Assembly (NCBI RefSeq): GCF_023898315.1
Contig: NC_064621.1
Coordinates: 121,592,561 to 121,656,560, forward strand
Source of the DNA: Schistocerca nitens
Taxonomy: Eukaryota > Arthropoda > Insecta > Orthoptera > Acrididae
Direction of reading: 5' to 3'
DNA: 64,000 nt
Shown: positions 1 through 11,235 of the stretch, one piece after another
Layout: each line of letters starts with the position of its first letter
Numbering within the stretch: the stretch's first letter is position 1
Translations under genes and position numbers: made by a program
The notes under the pieces: model-generated
What the model saw: the letters and a program-made list of their open reading frames with translations, nothing else
Told to the model about the DNA's origin: nothing
Databases searched by the model: none

Positions 1-1100
1 ACGGTTCCATCTTTATTATATCCTTGTCGATAGCAGTACCCCGGGTTTAGACCATCTCCTTGCAACTTGTCACAAATTGTTTCTGTAAGTTCATTAACTG
101 ATCTCCCATTTAATAGAATGTAATCAATAAAGGATACCTCTACTGTGCCTTCTGAACCTTCAGTATGTATATAAAGAATTACTGGACATTTGGTGGATAC
201 GTGATATGCCTAGTGTACTATAAACATGATATAGCAATACTTAGCCTTAAAAACTTACTTAAATATCTCTCTTCTGATGTGATCACCAATTAGTTCGTTT
301 TGCCTTCGTGGAACAAGATAAGAATTTGCTGAACTTTGTGAAAATAATGATTTGCACGTGGGTATACCTGGCAAGCAGCTTGAAAGTTTTGAGGAAGTTT
401 TCACAGTTATCGCTTCTAACTGAACCCCATCATGACTGTTTGATATTTCTGTAGTCGCATTTGAAGCTCTTTTCAGTTTTATAATAATTCACCATAACCT
501 TTTTCATGGTCTAATACCCTGGTTCTAAGCTTTTTCCATGTTTTAAAACCAAGTGGCTGTACAAAAGAACTTCTTTCTTAAAAAGAGTTTGCAAAGAAAC
601 GATTGCACAAGTCATTTAACCGAGGAATACAACAGCCATTTTGTTAAAACTCTCTCTCCATTTTCTAACTTGATACAAAACCAACCCTTAATGTTCTTCT
701 AGTATTATCAGCGGAAAAATGCATTTTTATTCTGTAGTTCACACATTTGTCCATCAACAAATCATTTTTCAAAAGCTCACTTTCATTTTCTGATGCGTAA
801 CTGATATCAGTGAAAACATGCAATTCAATATTTACACAGAGAGCGATTTTCTGCAGAGACATTGAAACAATTTCAGACAAAGTTGTCTCTGCTTCTACTG
901 TACAGAGTGGATAGCTTTTTATGAACCAAGCTGGTAATATCAGCAGTTTTCTCAATAAATCTGTCAAGACTTCCAGCTGCTTCAGCAAGCTTTCCCTGTC
1001 CTGCATTTCGTTTTTTCCTGCAATCAGCACCAAATCCCTTACTTAAAGGTATTGTGGATGAGATAAATTCAGAGAAAATATTAAATAATTGCAAAAACTG
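1..1100 (-). pseudogene. hAT-like transposase remnant (ZMYM1/DUF4371 type), cut by window edge
   Basis: Read on the minus strand, about 1020-940 encodes an N-terminal stretch with 'GADCRKKR' and 'AEAAGSLDRFIEK', as at the start of ZMYM1-like hAT proteins. About 350-270 reads 'LVPRRQNELIGDHIRREIFK', and 165-1 reads 'SFIDYILLNGRSVNELTE' followed by 'LNPGYCYRQGYNKDG', which corresponds to the 'CRGQGYDNGANM' block of the family. The TTF zinc-finger region between them is not recognisable, and several in-frame stops are present, for example after 'IFK'. The catalytic C-terminal half lies off the left edge. I infer a dead copy of a cut-and-paste transposase. The match to this family is by remembered motifs and is good in the 350-1 part, weaker in the 1094-660 part. 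Confidence 0.65.
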
Positions 1101-1258
1101 TATATAAACAACTAATAAGTAAACACAGCTACTGTGTACCTGTGTAGAAACATTTTAGTCAACTTAATGGCACTACAGAAGGCAAGACGGCGACTGTGGC
1201 TACAATAACTGGCGATATGTACAAGTCAGGAAAGGAACAGCGAACAGGACAGGACATA

Positions 1259-2497
1259 CGAGGGCCGTTTGAAAAGTCTGTGCAAAGTTCGAGAGATGGC
1301 ACCACCGGCGTGTATCAAGCGCACACCAAGTTTCAGCCATATTGGTCTATTTCTTTGTGTTTGGCATTCGTGTGAATCAAGGAAGTCGAATGATTGTCAA
1401 AAAATGGACGAAAAGAGTTTCACGTGGTGATTAAACATTACTTTATGAAAGGCATAACGCCTCAGGAGACTAAAGAGAAGCTTGATAAACATTACAATGA
1501 TTCTGCACCTTAAGTGGTTTCAAAATTTTCGGAGAGGTCATATGTGCACAAGTGATGCTGAATGTTCTGGACGCCCTGTGGATGTTACAACTCCAGAAAT
1601 CGCTGATAAAATTCATGATATGGTGATGGATGACAGAAGAGTTAAGGTGGGTGAGATTACTAGTGCTGTGGGCATCTCTAATGAATGGGTACATAATATT
1701 TTGCATAAACATTTGGAGATGAGAAAGCTATCCACAAGATGGGTTCCGCAATTGCTCACACTTGACCAAAAACGGTATCGTGTGAAGTATTGCAAGGATA
1801 GGTTGCAGCTGTTTAGTTAGAATCCGCAGGACTTTAAGCGTCGTTTCATCACTGTGGAAGAAACATGGATACTTTACTGTACTCCTGATACAAAACAACA
1901 ATCTAAACAATGGGTTACCAAGGGAGGATCTGCACCAAAAAAGGCGAAGACCATTCCTTCGGCCGGAAAGATAATGGCGAGTGTCTTTTGGGATTCACAA
2001 GGGATAATCCTCATCGCCTATCTGGAAAAGGGTAAAACTATTACAGGTGTATATTGTACATCGTTATTGGACCGTTTGAAAAGCGAAGTGCAAGAAAAAC
2101 GCCACCATTTGGATCACAAAAAAGTCCTTTTCCATCACGACAATGCACCAGCACACACCTCAGCAGTTGTGGTCGAAAAATTAATTGAAATAGGATTCCA
2201 ACTCGTTTCACATCCCCCTATTCTCCAGATTTGGCTCCCTCAGACTACTATTTGTTCCCCAAATTGAAGAAATGGCTGGCGGGTAAAAGATTTAATTTAA
2301 ATGAGGAGGTGATTGCAGCAATTAATAGCTATTTTGTAGACTTGGACAATTCCTATTATTTGGAAGGGATCAACAAATTAGAACAACGTTGGGTGTAGTT
2401 TATAAGTCTAAAAGGAGACTATGTTGAAAAATAAAAAAGTTTACCCCAAACACGCAAGTAATTTTTATTTTTGAACAGACTTTTCAAACGACCCTTG
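1259..2497 (+). mobile_element. mariner element, complete ends, dead transposase
   Basis: The ends are imperfect inverted repeats ('GGGCCGTTTGAAAAGTCTGT' at the left, its near complement 'CAGACTTTTCAAACGACCCT' at the right), each bordered by TA (1257-1258 and 2498-2499), the Tc1/mariner target duplication. The length of 1239 bp is normal for mariner. The transposase on the + strand runs about 1400-2396 in pieces. A TAG at 1818-1820 interrupts it, a one-base loss near 2220 shifts the frame inside 'HPPYSPDLAP', and the N-terminus has stops. Downstream in the shifted frame it continues to 'KLEQRWV'. The first catalytic Asp of the DD34D triad is replaced by Glu (codon 1857-1859, 'TVEETW' where the family has 'DETW'), while 'HHDNAPAHTS' keeps the second Asp. 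It is a non-autonomous fossil upstream of the FKBP gene. Confidence 0.92.
1482..2396 (+). pseudogene. mariner transposase pseudogene
   Basis: Two in-frame blocks (1482-1820 and 1854-2267) are separated by a single TAG, then a frameshift near 2220 moves the last ~55 codons to another frame. The first block carries the helix-turn-helix region ending in 'GISNEWVHNILHKHL' and the linker 'STRWVPQLLT', which is the WVPHxL-type linker of mariners. The second carries the DD34D catalytic core with 'SVFWDSQGIILIAYL' and 'HHDNAPAHTS'. The length and motif order match mariner transposases of about 345 residues. The Asp-to-Glu change at the first metal ligand would by itself be expected to damage catalysis. 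The protein is not functional in this copy. Confidence 0.88.
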
Positions 2498-2499
2498 TA

Positions 2500-3030
2500 C
2501 ACAACAAGTCCTGAAGCTAGCCAGAAATCACTGTTACTGGGGACACTGGTTGGGATACTTACACTACCATAACTTGTTTCTTCAGATTATTTTTCCAATG
2601 TACATTAAATTTTTAAAAGAAGTTTGTCTTTTAACAGGCAGTTCAATCGACAAATACAAAATTATGCTCATTATTTGTAAAAACTAATAACTTGCAAGCA
2701 ATAAACTTGCTTGCGGCAACTCATGTGTCCCTCTAAATAGCTACTGTCTCCTACGGGAAATTAACTAAAACTTTTTTGTGAAGAGCAGCTTATTTATCGT
2801 CAAGCACTGGCCATTAGAAAGCTGCTGTTCCCACAATTCAAAATACAATTTATCAATGAATAAACTTTCATCTGCACCATTCCATAATATAGAAACATTA
2901 TTTACCTGTGCATTATATCTAAAGGCTACAGGGAGACAATGGAGTCATGAAGCAAATGACAGCACTTTGTTTGTGCATGCACCATGAGTGAAACTGATCC
3001 ACTCCAATAGATCTGAGATCTCAAGACTAC
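2500..3030. other. Unannotated intergenic stretch
   Basis: AT-rich DNA between the mariner and a SINE-like repeat. Short ORFs here resemble nothing I know, and I see no terminal repeats. Nothing supportable. Confidence 0.5.
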
Positions 3031-3031
3031 T

Positions 3032-3222
3032 TTTGAGGGTGGAGGAGACCAAACAGTGAAGTCACCAGTCCCATTGGCCCAGGAAAGGATGGGGAAGAAT
3101 GTCGACTCTGACCTTTCACCATCCTGTTATTCGCCTGAAGCGATTTAGGGAAAACCTAAATCAAGATGGCCAGCCTCGAGCTTTGAGGGTGGGGACAACC
3201 CGCACTCTTACGACTGAGCATT
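3032..3222 (-). repeat. Degraded tRNA-derived SINE-like repeat
   Basis: The segment contains 'GAGGAGACCAAACAG', 'CCTGAAGCGATTTAGGGAAA' and 'AACCTAAATCAAGATGGCC', a run I recognise from a very common orthopteran repeat whose other end is tRNA-like on the opposite strand. In this copy the tRNA-like end (near 3200-3222) is too decayed to show clear A and B boxes. It lies about 0.8 kb upstream of the FKBP start codon. Family assignment is from memory. Confidence 0.55.
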
Positions 3223-4041
3223 TAAGATATTAATTATTGAAAGAACATGGACATAAAACGTCAATTACCATTACAAGGACACAGAATATATAGAATCCCT
3301 GAAATATCATATTTATGATAAAAATTGTATCATAAAATTCTTTGCGCTCTTAAGGTTTTTGCGCTGGGGCATCTGCCCTACTAGACTCCCAACGGTTCAC
3401 CACTGTTTCAAGGCCTGAAGCGAACTTGCTAACCCAGTCAAATATGGTGTCTGGAAAACGGCTGTTCCAGTTTCTGATTTAGTCAGTGCAGTCACTATTT
3501 CTCTTTAATTAAATATTAAAAGTTTAGACAACTTCATGCTCAGTCTAGTAATTCTACTTCTCCTTCAATGTACAAAAAGTCACTCCGATCATATTGTCGA
3601 AAATGTTTAAAAACACAACGTAATTTGACCACCCACGCACGTTTCAAAAACGTTTGTGCTTTTGCATGGGAGAGAAAATCGGTTGTGGAAGTAGGAAACC
3701 GGCAGCTAGAACCGGATTTCCAGAATGAATTTTGAAATGTTTCTATAACCAATAAGCCAGAAGAAGTACCGGCAAATAGGTTTACGAAATCTAGTTTTTC
3801 TACCCCTAGGTGCCTCCGTTTCCACGGACAACGGTTTAGTTTAAAAGTGTTTATATCTATGCCTTATATTCACTGGTATGTACAGCGCGCCAAGATCTTT
3901 GTATACGACTAGTGAAAGCCATTTGTATAACCTTAGGTGGTTGTGAAGTATTGTTGCAGAATTTATTAAGGTAGCTGATTAACAAGCTATACGCCTATTT
4001 TTTTTTTTAAACTTCGCGCGAGTAATACAATTTAGAAGACA
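3223..4041 (+). promoter_or_regulatory. Upstream region and 5' UTR of the FKBP gene
   Basis: This is the non-coding DNA immediately before the ATG at 4042. It must include the 5' UTR and core promoter unless a further upstream non-coding exon exists. I see no convincing TATA box at a usual distance from a defined start, and no clear initiator. The last 150 bases are relatively free of recognisable repeats and contain a T-run (3999-4009) and a GC-rich patch 'CTTCGCGCGAG'. The transcription start cannot be placed from sequence alone. Confidence 0.4.
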
Positions 4042-4051
4042 ATGTTTTGGG
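4042..4051 (+). CDS. Fkbp39: FK506-binding nuclear protein, coding exon 1 (start codon exon)
   Basis: The coding part of this exon is only ten bases, ATGTTTTGGG, followed directly by the donor GTAAGTGC at 4052. It encodes Met-Phe-Trp and the first base of a Gly codon (phase 1). Joined to the acceptor at 27663 the protein begins MFWGLVLEPGKRYAQ, which matches the conserved N-terminus of insect FKBP39/FKBP46 proteins (Drosophila starts MSMFWGLNMKP). The ATG context AAGACAATG is reasonable for an insect start. The 23.6-kb intron that follows makes this exon invisible to ordinary ORF finding. The call rests on the exact MFWG match, the consensus donor and the phase agreement with exon 2. An RNA read spanning 4051/27663 would settle it. 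Confidence 0.88.
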
Positions 4052-5647
4052 GTAAGTGCTCAGTGTTCGTAGATTTGTTTAATTTAGTTAATTACCGGTG
4101 GTTAATGGCCTCTCCATGTGGTTGTGTAGTGATATACGATGAAGTTACTGTGTAAAATTGCTGGTGGTGTCGTGTATCCTACTTTAATTCGATTTTAGAG
4201 TTTAAAGTACCACATCCAATAAAGTTTCACTTCTGAATACTTTCTGACTATAATTTTCGTGTATCGCACCTCATGGAATCGGGTATTGCTCAATTTGATG
4301 TCAAAATGTACACATGCGTAGGCAGCGTGAAGAGACTACGGAAACTACGATAAGATAATACTTTTAAAAAAATCAGTACTTTCCGTAGAAGTGGATGAAG
4401 AGAGATGAATATTTTACGTACCGGCATGCGGCAGAGTGGGTTTGAGAATGACACGTGTTTGCGGCCCAAATGGTGTTAATGCAGAAGAAGTCGTCAAGCG
4501 ATGTAACGTTTCATCTGATCCCATGTTAAGCGATACTTTTAAAGGTATGTTTTATTCGGGCCACAAATTACACGCTGAACAATTTTACCGGACAATGTGG
4601 CATATTGTTCTGGACTAGCTTTAGTCGGCAGGATCGTGGAAACTCTTCCGGTCATCCAGATTTGTTTTCCGTGGTATAATTGAAACATTTTGGCAAGTAA
4701 TGGGATAGTACTTTCGTAAACAGCACCGCCGATTCCCTTTTCCACCATTCTCTCGTCGGACATCAAATGTTCCGCATTATGCTGGCTCAGAAGGACGTTT
4801 TCGGGGGAGCGATTAAGTTCTTACATGCTTTCGGCAGTCACAAGTTTATTCCTTTTGATATCCTTGGTGGATATGACGCACCTCACTCTGAAAAATATTT
4901 ATTCCAATTCGCTATCATCTGCTTGGCAAATCTCGTGTTCTTGTTACCGTTGTGCAATTGCTAAGCCATGAATTACGTCCACCCTACTCCAGTTTTTTTC
5001 GTATTTGGTTTTATGCATGGGAAATACATGCATGTATCGTATATATGTAAATGCTTCACGATTTTCGTTATGTACTCATAATCAGATGTAGCTAATTTGT
5101 ATGGCAGTTTAAGCTATTTTTTAACAAACATGCGTTGGATGTGGACCATTTTGTGACACTAAGGAATTATACTCAAAATTAGATTGCACTGCAATTATAA
5201 ATTCACAACTTAAACATGGAGTGAATACCAGTAGCGACCAAAAAGTATTTCCATCTATGCCATACTCTAGAATTTGGCTGGAGAGACAGGGTGAAGGGAA
5301 GTGTCCGATTCCCCCTTTGATTTGATTTGACTTGTGACAAGTGTTGACGTCACTGGTCACTGTGTTTTTGAACTGCGTCATGTTTGTGGGTGGCCTGTTG
5401 TATTAGGTGGCGAACTCTTGTATTGAATGTTTGTTTGAAGACGTTTGTGTTGTTGGAAGAGAGTGATGTGTTGGCAGATATTTTGATTTATTGTGGGGGG
5501 AGGGGGGGTGTTAAACGTCCCTGTTTATGTGAGAGATGATTTGCATTGTGTGTTTATGGACCAAAATGTAATAGCCTTTAAAAAAAGAAAAAAAAACGCC
5601 GAAAAATTTTGAGTTATTCGTTATGGGCTTTTTGGGAAATGATTTGA

Positions 5648-5650
<3 letters not shown>
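4052..5650. other. Start of FKBP intron 1, no recognised element
   Basis: Begins with the exon 1 donor. ORFs around 4436-4964 are short, on both strands and match nothing I recognise. A G-run (5495-5509) and simple-sequence patches occur near the right end. I see no terminal repeats. Confidence 0.5.

Positions 5651-5687
<37 letters not shown>
5651..5687 (-). repeat. Poly(T) run, probable poly(A) tail of the minus-strand LINE
   Basis: A run of 37 T. It lies at the 3' side of the minus-strand CR1-like LINE, so on that strand it reads as a poly(A) tail. The run could also be an unrelated simple repeat, because 5688-5755 is of uncertain origin. Confidence 0.55.
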
Positions 5688-8032
5688 CTCTCCAGCAGTG
5701 CGACCTGATTGCCAAAAACTTGAAGTGTCATACATGTATCGAGAGTATGAAGTTGTCTACGCTTTGTGTGTCGAGGTCTCACTGTAACAATATTTGGTGT
5801 GCAACCTTATATGTGGTCCAGGAGGAGGAGAGAAACAGTGCAGTCATCATCTACCTCTACATGGATACTCTGCAAATCACATTTAAGTGCCTGGCAGAGG
5901 GTTCATCAAACCACCTTCACAATTTTCTATTATTCCAATCTCGTATAGCGCGTGAAAAGAACGAACACTTAATTTTTCCGTACAAGCTCTGGTTTCCCTT
6001 ATTTTATCATGGTGATCATTTCTCCCTATGTAGGTTGGTGTCAACAAAATATTTCCGCTTTTGGAGGAGAAATTTGGTGATTGGAATTTCGTGAGAAGAT
6101 TCCGTCACAATGAAAAACACCTTTCTTTTAATGATGGTCCAGCCCAAATCCTGTCTCATTTCAGTGATAGCTCTCTCCCATATTTTGTGATAATACAAAA
6201 TGTGCTGCCCTTCTTTGAACTTTCTTGATGTACTCAGTCATTCCTATCTGGTAAGGATCCCACACTGCGCAGCGGTATTCTAAGGGAGGAAGGACAAGTG
6301 TAGTGTAGGCAGTCTCCTCAGTAGGTCTGTTACATTTTCTAAGTGTCCTGCCAATAAAACACAGTCTTTAACCTAGTCTTCCCCACAACATTTTCTGTGT
6401 GTTCCTTCCAATTTAAGTTGTTCGTAACTGTAATTCGTAGGTATTTAGTTATTTATGGCCTTCATATTTGACTGATTTATCGTGTAACCGAAGTTTAACA
6501 AATTCCTTTTAGAACTCGTGTGGATGACCTCCACACTTTTCGTTGTTTAGGGTTAACTGCCAATTTTTGCAGCATACAGATATCTTTTCTAAATTGTTTT
6601 GCAATTTGTTTTGATCTTCTGAGGACTTTATTAGTCGATAAGAAACAGTGTCATCTGCAAACAACCTAAGATGGCTGCTCGGATTTTCTCCCAAATCGTT
6701 CATATAGATAAGGAACAGCAAAGGGCCTGTAATACTACCTTGGGGAACGCCAGAAATCACTTCTGTTTTACCCAATGACTTTCCGTCAATTACTACGAAC
6801 TGTGACCTCTCGGACAGGAAATCGCAAATCCAGTCACTGAGACAATATTCCATAAGCACACTATTACACTACAAGCTGCTTGTGTGGCACAGTGTCAAAA
6901 GCCTTCGGGAAATCCAGAAAGTATCTGAAACCCGTTGTCAGTAGCACTCAACACTTCATGAGAATAAAGAGCTAGTTGGGTTTCACAAGAATGGTGTTTT
7001 CTAAACCCGTGTTGACTGTGTGTCAATAGACAGTTTTCTTAGAGGTAATTCATAATGTTCGAACACATATGTTCCAAAATCCTGCTGCATATTGATGTTA
7101 ACGATATGGGCCTGTAATTAAGTGGATTACTCCTACCTTCCTTGAATATTGGTGTGACCTGTGCAACTTTCTAGTCTTTGGGTACGGATCTTTCGTCAAG
7201 TGAATGATAATGCATCATTGTACTCTGAAAGGAACCTAATAGGCACACAGTCTGGACCAGAAGGCTTGCTTTTATTAGGTGATTTGCTTCACTATTCTGA
7301 GGATATTTACTTCTATGTTACTCATATTGGCAGCTGTTCTTGATTTGAATACTGGAGTATACTTCGGTGTCTCTTTTGTGAAGGCATTTTGGAAGGCTGT
7401 GTTTAGTAACTATGCTTTGGCAACACTGTCTGTGATAGTATCTCCATTGCTATCGCGCAGAGAAGGCATTGTTTCTTGCCGCTAACATGCTTCACATACG
7501 ACCAGAATCTCTTTGGATTTTCTGCCAGGTTTCAAGACAGTTTCGTTGTGGAAACTGTTATAAGCATCTTGCATTGAAGTCTGCACTAAATTTCAAGCTT
7601 CTGTAAAAGACCACCGATCTTCGGGATTTTGTATCTGTTTAAATTTGGCATGTTTGTTTCGTTGTTTCTGCAAGTGTGCTAACCCATTTTGTGTACCAAG
7701 GGGGATCAGCTCCTCCATTTGTTAATTTATTTTGTTTAAATCTCTCAATTGCTGCCAATACTATTTCTTTGAATTCAAGCCACATCTGGTCTACACTTAT
7801 ATAATTGATTTGGGAGGAGTGGAGATTGTCTCTCAGGAAGGCGTCAAGTGAATTTTTATCTGCATTTTTGAATAGGTATGTTTCTTTTTTATTTTTGGAT
7901 TACTTGGGGGTTACAGTATTCAGTCTCGCTACAACAACTCTGTGTTCACTAACCCCTGTATCTGTTTTAATGCTCGTTATTAACTCAGGATTATTTTTGC
8001 TAAGAGGTCAAGTGTGTTTTCACAACCGTTTA
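5688..8032 (-). mobile_element. CR1-like LINE, 3' part (RT and 3' UTR)
   Basis: The minus strand carries a decayed reverse transcriptase from about 7800 to 6480: 'NPLNYRPISLTSICSRILEH' near 7080, 'QHGFRKHHSCETQLALYS' near 7000, 'GVPQGSITGPLLF' near 6750-6710, and the active-site 'LFADDT' with its Asp pair near 6655-6650. 'LTLNNEKC' follows. The 3' UTR (about 6200-5770) contains 'GGATACTCTGCAAATCACAT' and 'TGCCTGGCAGAGGGTTCATC' on the + strand, which I recognise as a widespread insect LINE tail. Frame breaks are many. The element is split at 8024-8032 by a younger I-type LINE; its 5' part resumes at 13971. Confidence 0.85.
6509..6859 (-). pseudogene. Reverse transcriptase fragment of the CR1-like LINE
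   Basis: This 117-codon open stretch is the longest intact piece of the LINE's RT. It has 'FVVIDGKSLGKTEVISGVPQ', 'GPLLFLIYMNDLGE' and 'RLFADDTVSYRL', i.e. RT motifs B and C, with the catalytic Asp pair. Flanking RT motifs are in other frames (fingers around 7100-6870). It is a relic, not a gene. Confidence 0.88.
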
Positions 8033-8689
8033 ACCCCCCAGGGGATCCACAACTCTTTTGTGGCTACATGCGTAGCGAGCACGGGACCCCGAGCTGATGT
8101 GGCCTTCCTTCCTTTCTGGGCTGCATACCTTCCCTTTCCGCATCCTTCCCCATCCCCCATCTTGCCCCCCCCCCCCCCCCCCCCTCACCTCTGGCTCTTT
8201 CCTTCCCTTTCTCCCCCTCTGGGGGTATGGTTTGTGCCTACGTCCGGAGACGGACGCTTGTAAATGTACCACATTCTTCGCCTTCCTTGCTTGTAAGTCT
8301 TCATCCTTCCTTTGTCCTTCTCTTTTCCTTACCTCTTCTCTCTACCCTTTTCTCCGCTGCGGCGTTTGAGACCTCTTCTTCCCTTTCTCTTTCTTCCTCC
8401 CTGTGTGTGTCTGAAGGCTGACCCACGCACTTCCATGCGTAGCCGGTGACGGGGTAACGCGTAATTCCCCGCCCCGGGTAGACAGGTAGGACACGTACGT
8501 ACCCCCTGGTAACGGCCAGGCCCAGGGAGGGGTGGTTACCCGAGCTGATACCTTCCGAAAGTGCCGATTGGTCCCTCCGTCCGTTTGTTGGGAGGTGTGA
8601 CCTGAGGTGTGAACAATCACCTAAGGCGGGAGTGCCCTCAGAGAGGGCCCCCACAAGGGAGGAGCGCGCCATCCGAGACGCCAGTAATC

Positions 8690-10070
8690 ATGGGGGATTC
8701 TTCCGCAATGGTTTCCTCACCTTCCACTATGTCTGCTCACAAACGTAAGTTCACTGAGTCTCAGCCACAGTCAGTTCTTCCATCTTTGCCACAGTTCCTT
8801 GTTGTTTCTCGGTCTGACGAAGGTCACGACTTCTCCACGGTCAACCCTTTCATTATTCAGAAAGGTGTCGACGCAATTGCAGGTCCTGTAAAGTCTTGTT
8901 CCAGATTACGGAATGGCACCCTGTTGTTAGAAACACAGTGCCCTCCAGGCACAAAAATTGCTGCGTACCTCACTACTACACACTTTCCCTGTCCGGGTGG
9001 AACCGCACTGTACCTTAAATTCCTCGCGTGGAGTCGTTTATACACGCTCCCTCGATAGACTGTCTGACGAAGAAATTCAGCACTACCTGTCTGACCAGGG
9101 CGTAACGGCTGTTCATAGGGTTATGAAAAGGGTTGACACGAACATCATTCCAACCCGTACTGTCTTCTTGACATTTGAAAAAGTTCAACTCCCATCGAAA
9201 ATCAAAGCAGGCTATGAGATAATTTCCGTTCGCACTTACGTCCCAAACCCTACGCGTTGCTATCGGTGCCAGCGGTTCAATCACACCAGCCAGTCCTGTT
9301 CCAATCTGGCCAAATGTGTTACGTGTGGCAGGGATGCCCATGAGGGTGCTTGTCCACCTCCATCCCCTCGCTGCATCAACTGTATGGGTGACCACGCTGC
9401 TTCCTCTCGAGCTTGTCCCGTTTTTAAGGACGAAAACCTCATCCAGGAAATTAGAGTAAAGGAAAAGGTGTCGACCTTTGCTGCTCGAAAATTATTCGCC
9501 AGTCGACAGCCCACCGTGCCTCAGAAAGGAAAATACAGCACTGTCCTTGCTTCTCCTCGGCCAACAAAGGAGGCGGCCACGCAGACTTGCGACCTCACCT
9601 TTAGTGCCACGGTCGTCAGATCGGCCAGCGCAAAGATCACCCGTTCAACCTCACCACTTTCGCCTGCCCACTCTCTGGCTCACCCTTCGTCGAGTTCTGC
9701 TAAATCTCGAGCCCAAAAGTCAGACACCAAGACTTCGAAAAAAGAGCATACTCGTGAAGAGTTTTTACGTACGGCAACTTCCCAACCATCGGTTCCTCCT
9801 TCCTCTAAACATCATACTTCCAAGAAGGCTACAAAGAAACCCAGTTCCTCTCCTTCTCCACCAAGGTGTGTCCCATCTACAGCACCACCTGGCGGAAATC
9901 GCCCTCGGCCGTCTTCTGTGTCGCCGAGGCGCACTGCTGGCGGCCGATCAACCGGCCGGTCGCTGGTGGCAGCAGCTGCTCCTGACCAACCTATGGATCA
10001 GGATCTTCTGCCTTCGGCTGAATGCCATTCCATGCTGTCGGTCGCAAGCTCAGAGCAGTCGTTGAGTTGA
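8690..10070 (+). pseudogene. LINE ORF1, gag-like nucleic-acid-binding protein (frameshifted)
   Basis: I start it at the ATG at 8690 ('MGDSSAMVSSPSTMS'), the first ATG of the frame after the 5' UTR. The frame is lost near 8970 and continues from about 8980 in another frame as 'RVEPHCTLNSSRGVVYTRSL'. The middle has three zinc knuckles: 'CYRCQRFNHTSQSC', 'CVTCGRDAHEGAC' and 'CINCMGDHAASSRAC'. The C-terminal third is rich in Ser, Pro and Lys. Such proteins bind LINE RNA and form the RNP. About 460 codons in all. ORF2 starts 40 bases downstream. Confidence 0.88.
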
Positions 10071-10110
10071 CAGCGACCTTGGTCACATTCCTCCATTTTC
10101 TGTTCACCCT

Positions 10111-11235
10111 ATGTCCATTATCCACTGGAATATCCGCGGTATTCGAGCCAATCGGGATGAATTGTCGATCCTCTTACAATCCTACTCGCCGGTCATCTTC
10201 TGTCTTCAGGAAACAAAGCTGCGTCCCCATGACCGCTTTGTTCTCCCTCATTTTCAGTCCGTCCGATATGATCTCCCCTCTGTTGAAGGCACTCCAGCAC
10301 ATGGAGGACTCATGATTCTTCTCCATGAAACTCTCCATTATCACCCAATCCATTTAAACACTTCCTTCCAAGCTGTTGCCGTCCGTCTTCCCTTTCTGGA
10401 TACACGTTCTCTCTTTGTACTGTATACATTCCATCATCCACACCAATGGCACGAGCTGATCTCCTTCATCTTCTTGGTCAGCTTCCACCCCCCATATTTG
10501 CTGGTTGGGGACTTCAATGCCCACCACCCGCTTTGGGGATCTCCCCATCCTTGTCCACGTGGCTCACTATTGCTAGACGTCTTCCACCAAGCAGATCTAG
10601 TTTACCTCAACACTGGGGTCCCTACATTTTTGTCTGCCTCCACGACAAATTTATCTCATTTGGACCTTGCGGTCGGTACTGTTCCGCTAGCTCGGCGCTT
10701 CGAATGGTTCGCCCTTGATGATACACACTCGAGTGACCACTTTCCATGTGTCCTTAGACTGCAGCCTCAACTGCCCTACATGCGCTTGCGACGCTGGAAG
10801 TTTGCCCAAGCCGATTGGACACTTTTTTCGTCTCTAGCGACATTCGATGACCGTCACTTTCCCAGCGTCGACGATGAGGTCACACATATTACCAACGTTA
10901 TTCTTACAGCTGCAGAACATTCAATACCATGCACCTCCGAATTGCCCCGGTGCCCCCCAGTTCCTTGGTGGAACGAGGCATGCCATGATGCACTACGTGA
11001 GCGGCGACGTGCTCTCCGCGTTTTCCGCCACCATCCTACTTTGGCCAACTGTATCCGCTATAAGCAGTTCCGAGCGCGATGCCGTCGTGTCATCCGCGAT
11101 AGCAAGAAGGCAAGCTGGAAATTCTTTATTAGCTCATTTAACACCTTCACTCCCTCCTCGGAAGTTTGGAGTCGGCTTCGACGGTTCTCAGACGCGCCTA
11201 GTTTCTCCCGTCTCTGGGCTCACTGTCGCGCATGA
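10111..11235 (+). pseudogene. LINE ORF2, APE-type endonuclease domain
   Basis: Begins 'MSIIHWNIRGIRANRDEL', the typical start of the apurinic-like endonuclease. Conserved parts in order are 'CLQETKL' (catalytic Glu), 'LLVGDFNAHHPLWGS', 'LSHLDLAVGT' and 'THSSDHFPCVL' (the SDH motif), spanning residues about 1-205. The region after it, to 'SSEVWSRLRRFS', is the EN-RT linker. The frame ends at 11235 because of a frameshift near 11160-11230. The endonuclease itself appears intact. Confidence 0.93.

Noticed and set aside
4436-4964. ORFs that could be an upstream host gene or extra FKBP exon
   Set aside because: No known motif, no good splice sites with matching phase, and exon 1 joins exon 2 without them.
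5651-5687. Use of the T-run to fix the exact end of the CR1-like LINE
   Set aside because: No matching target duplication was found around 16060, so the end is only approximate.
8030-8672. Pro- and Arg/Gly-rich ORFs on both strands at the C-run
   Set aside because: They come from the low-complexity 5' UTR of the I-type LINE and have no conserved motif.
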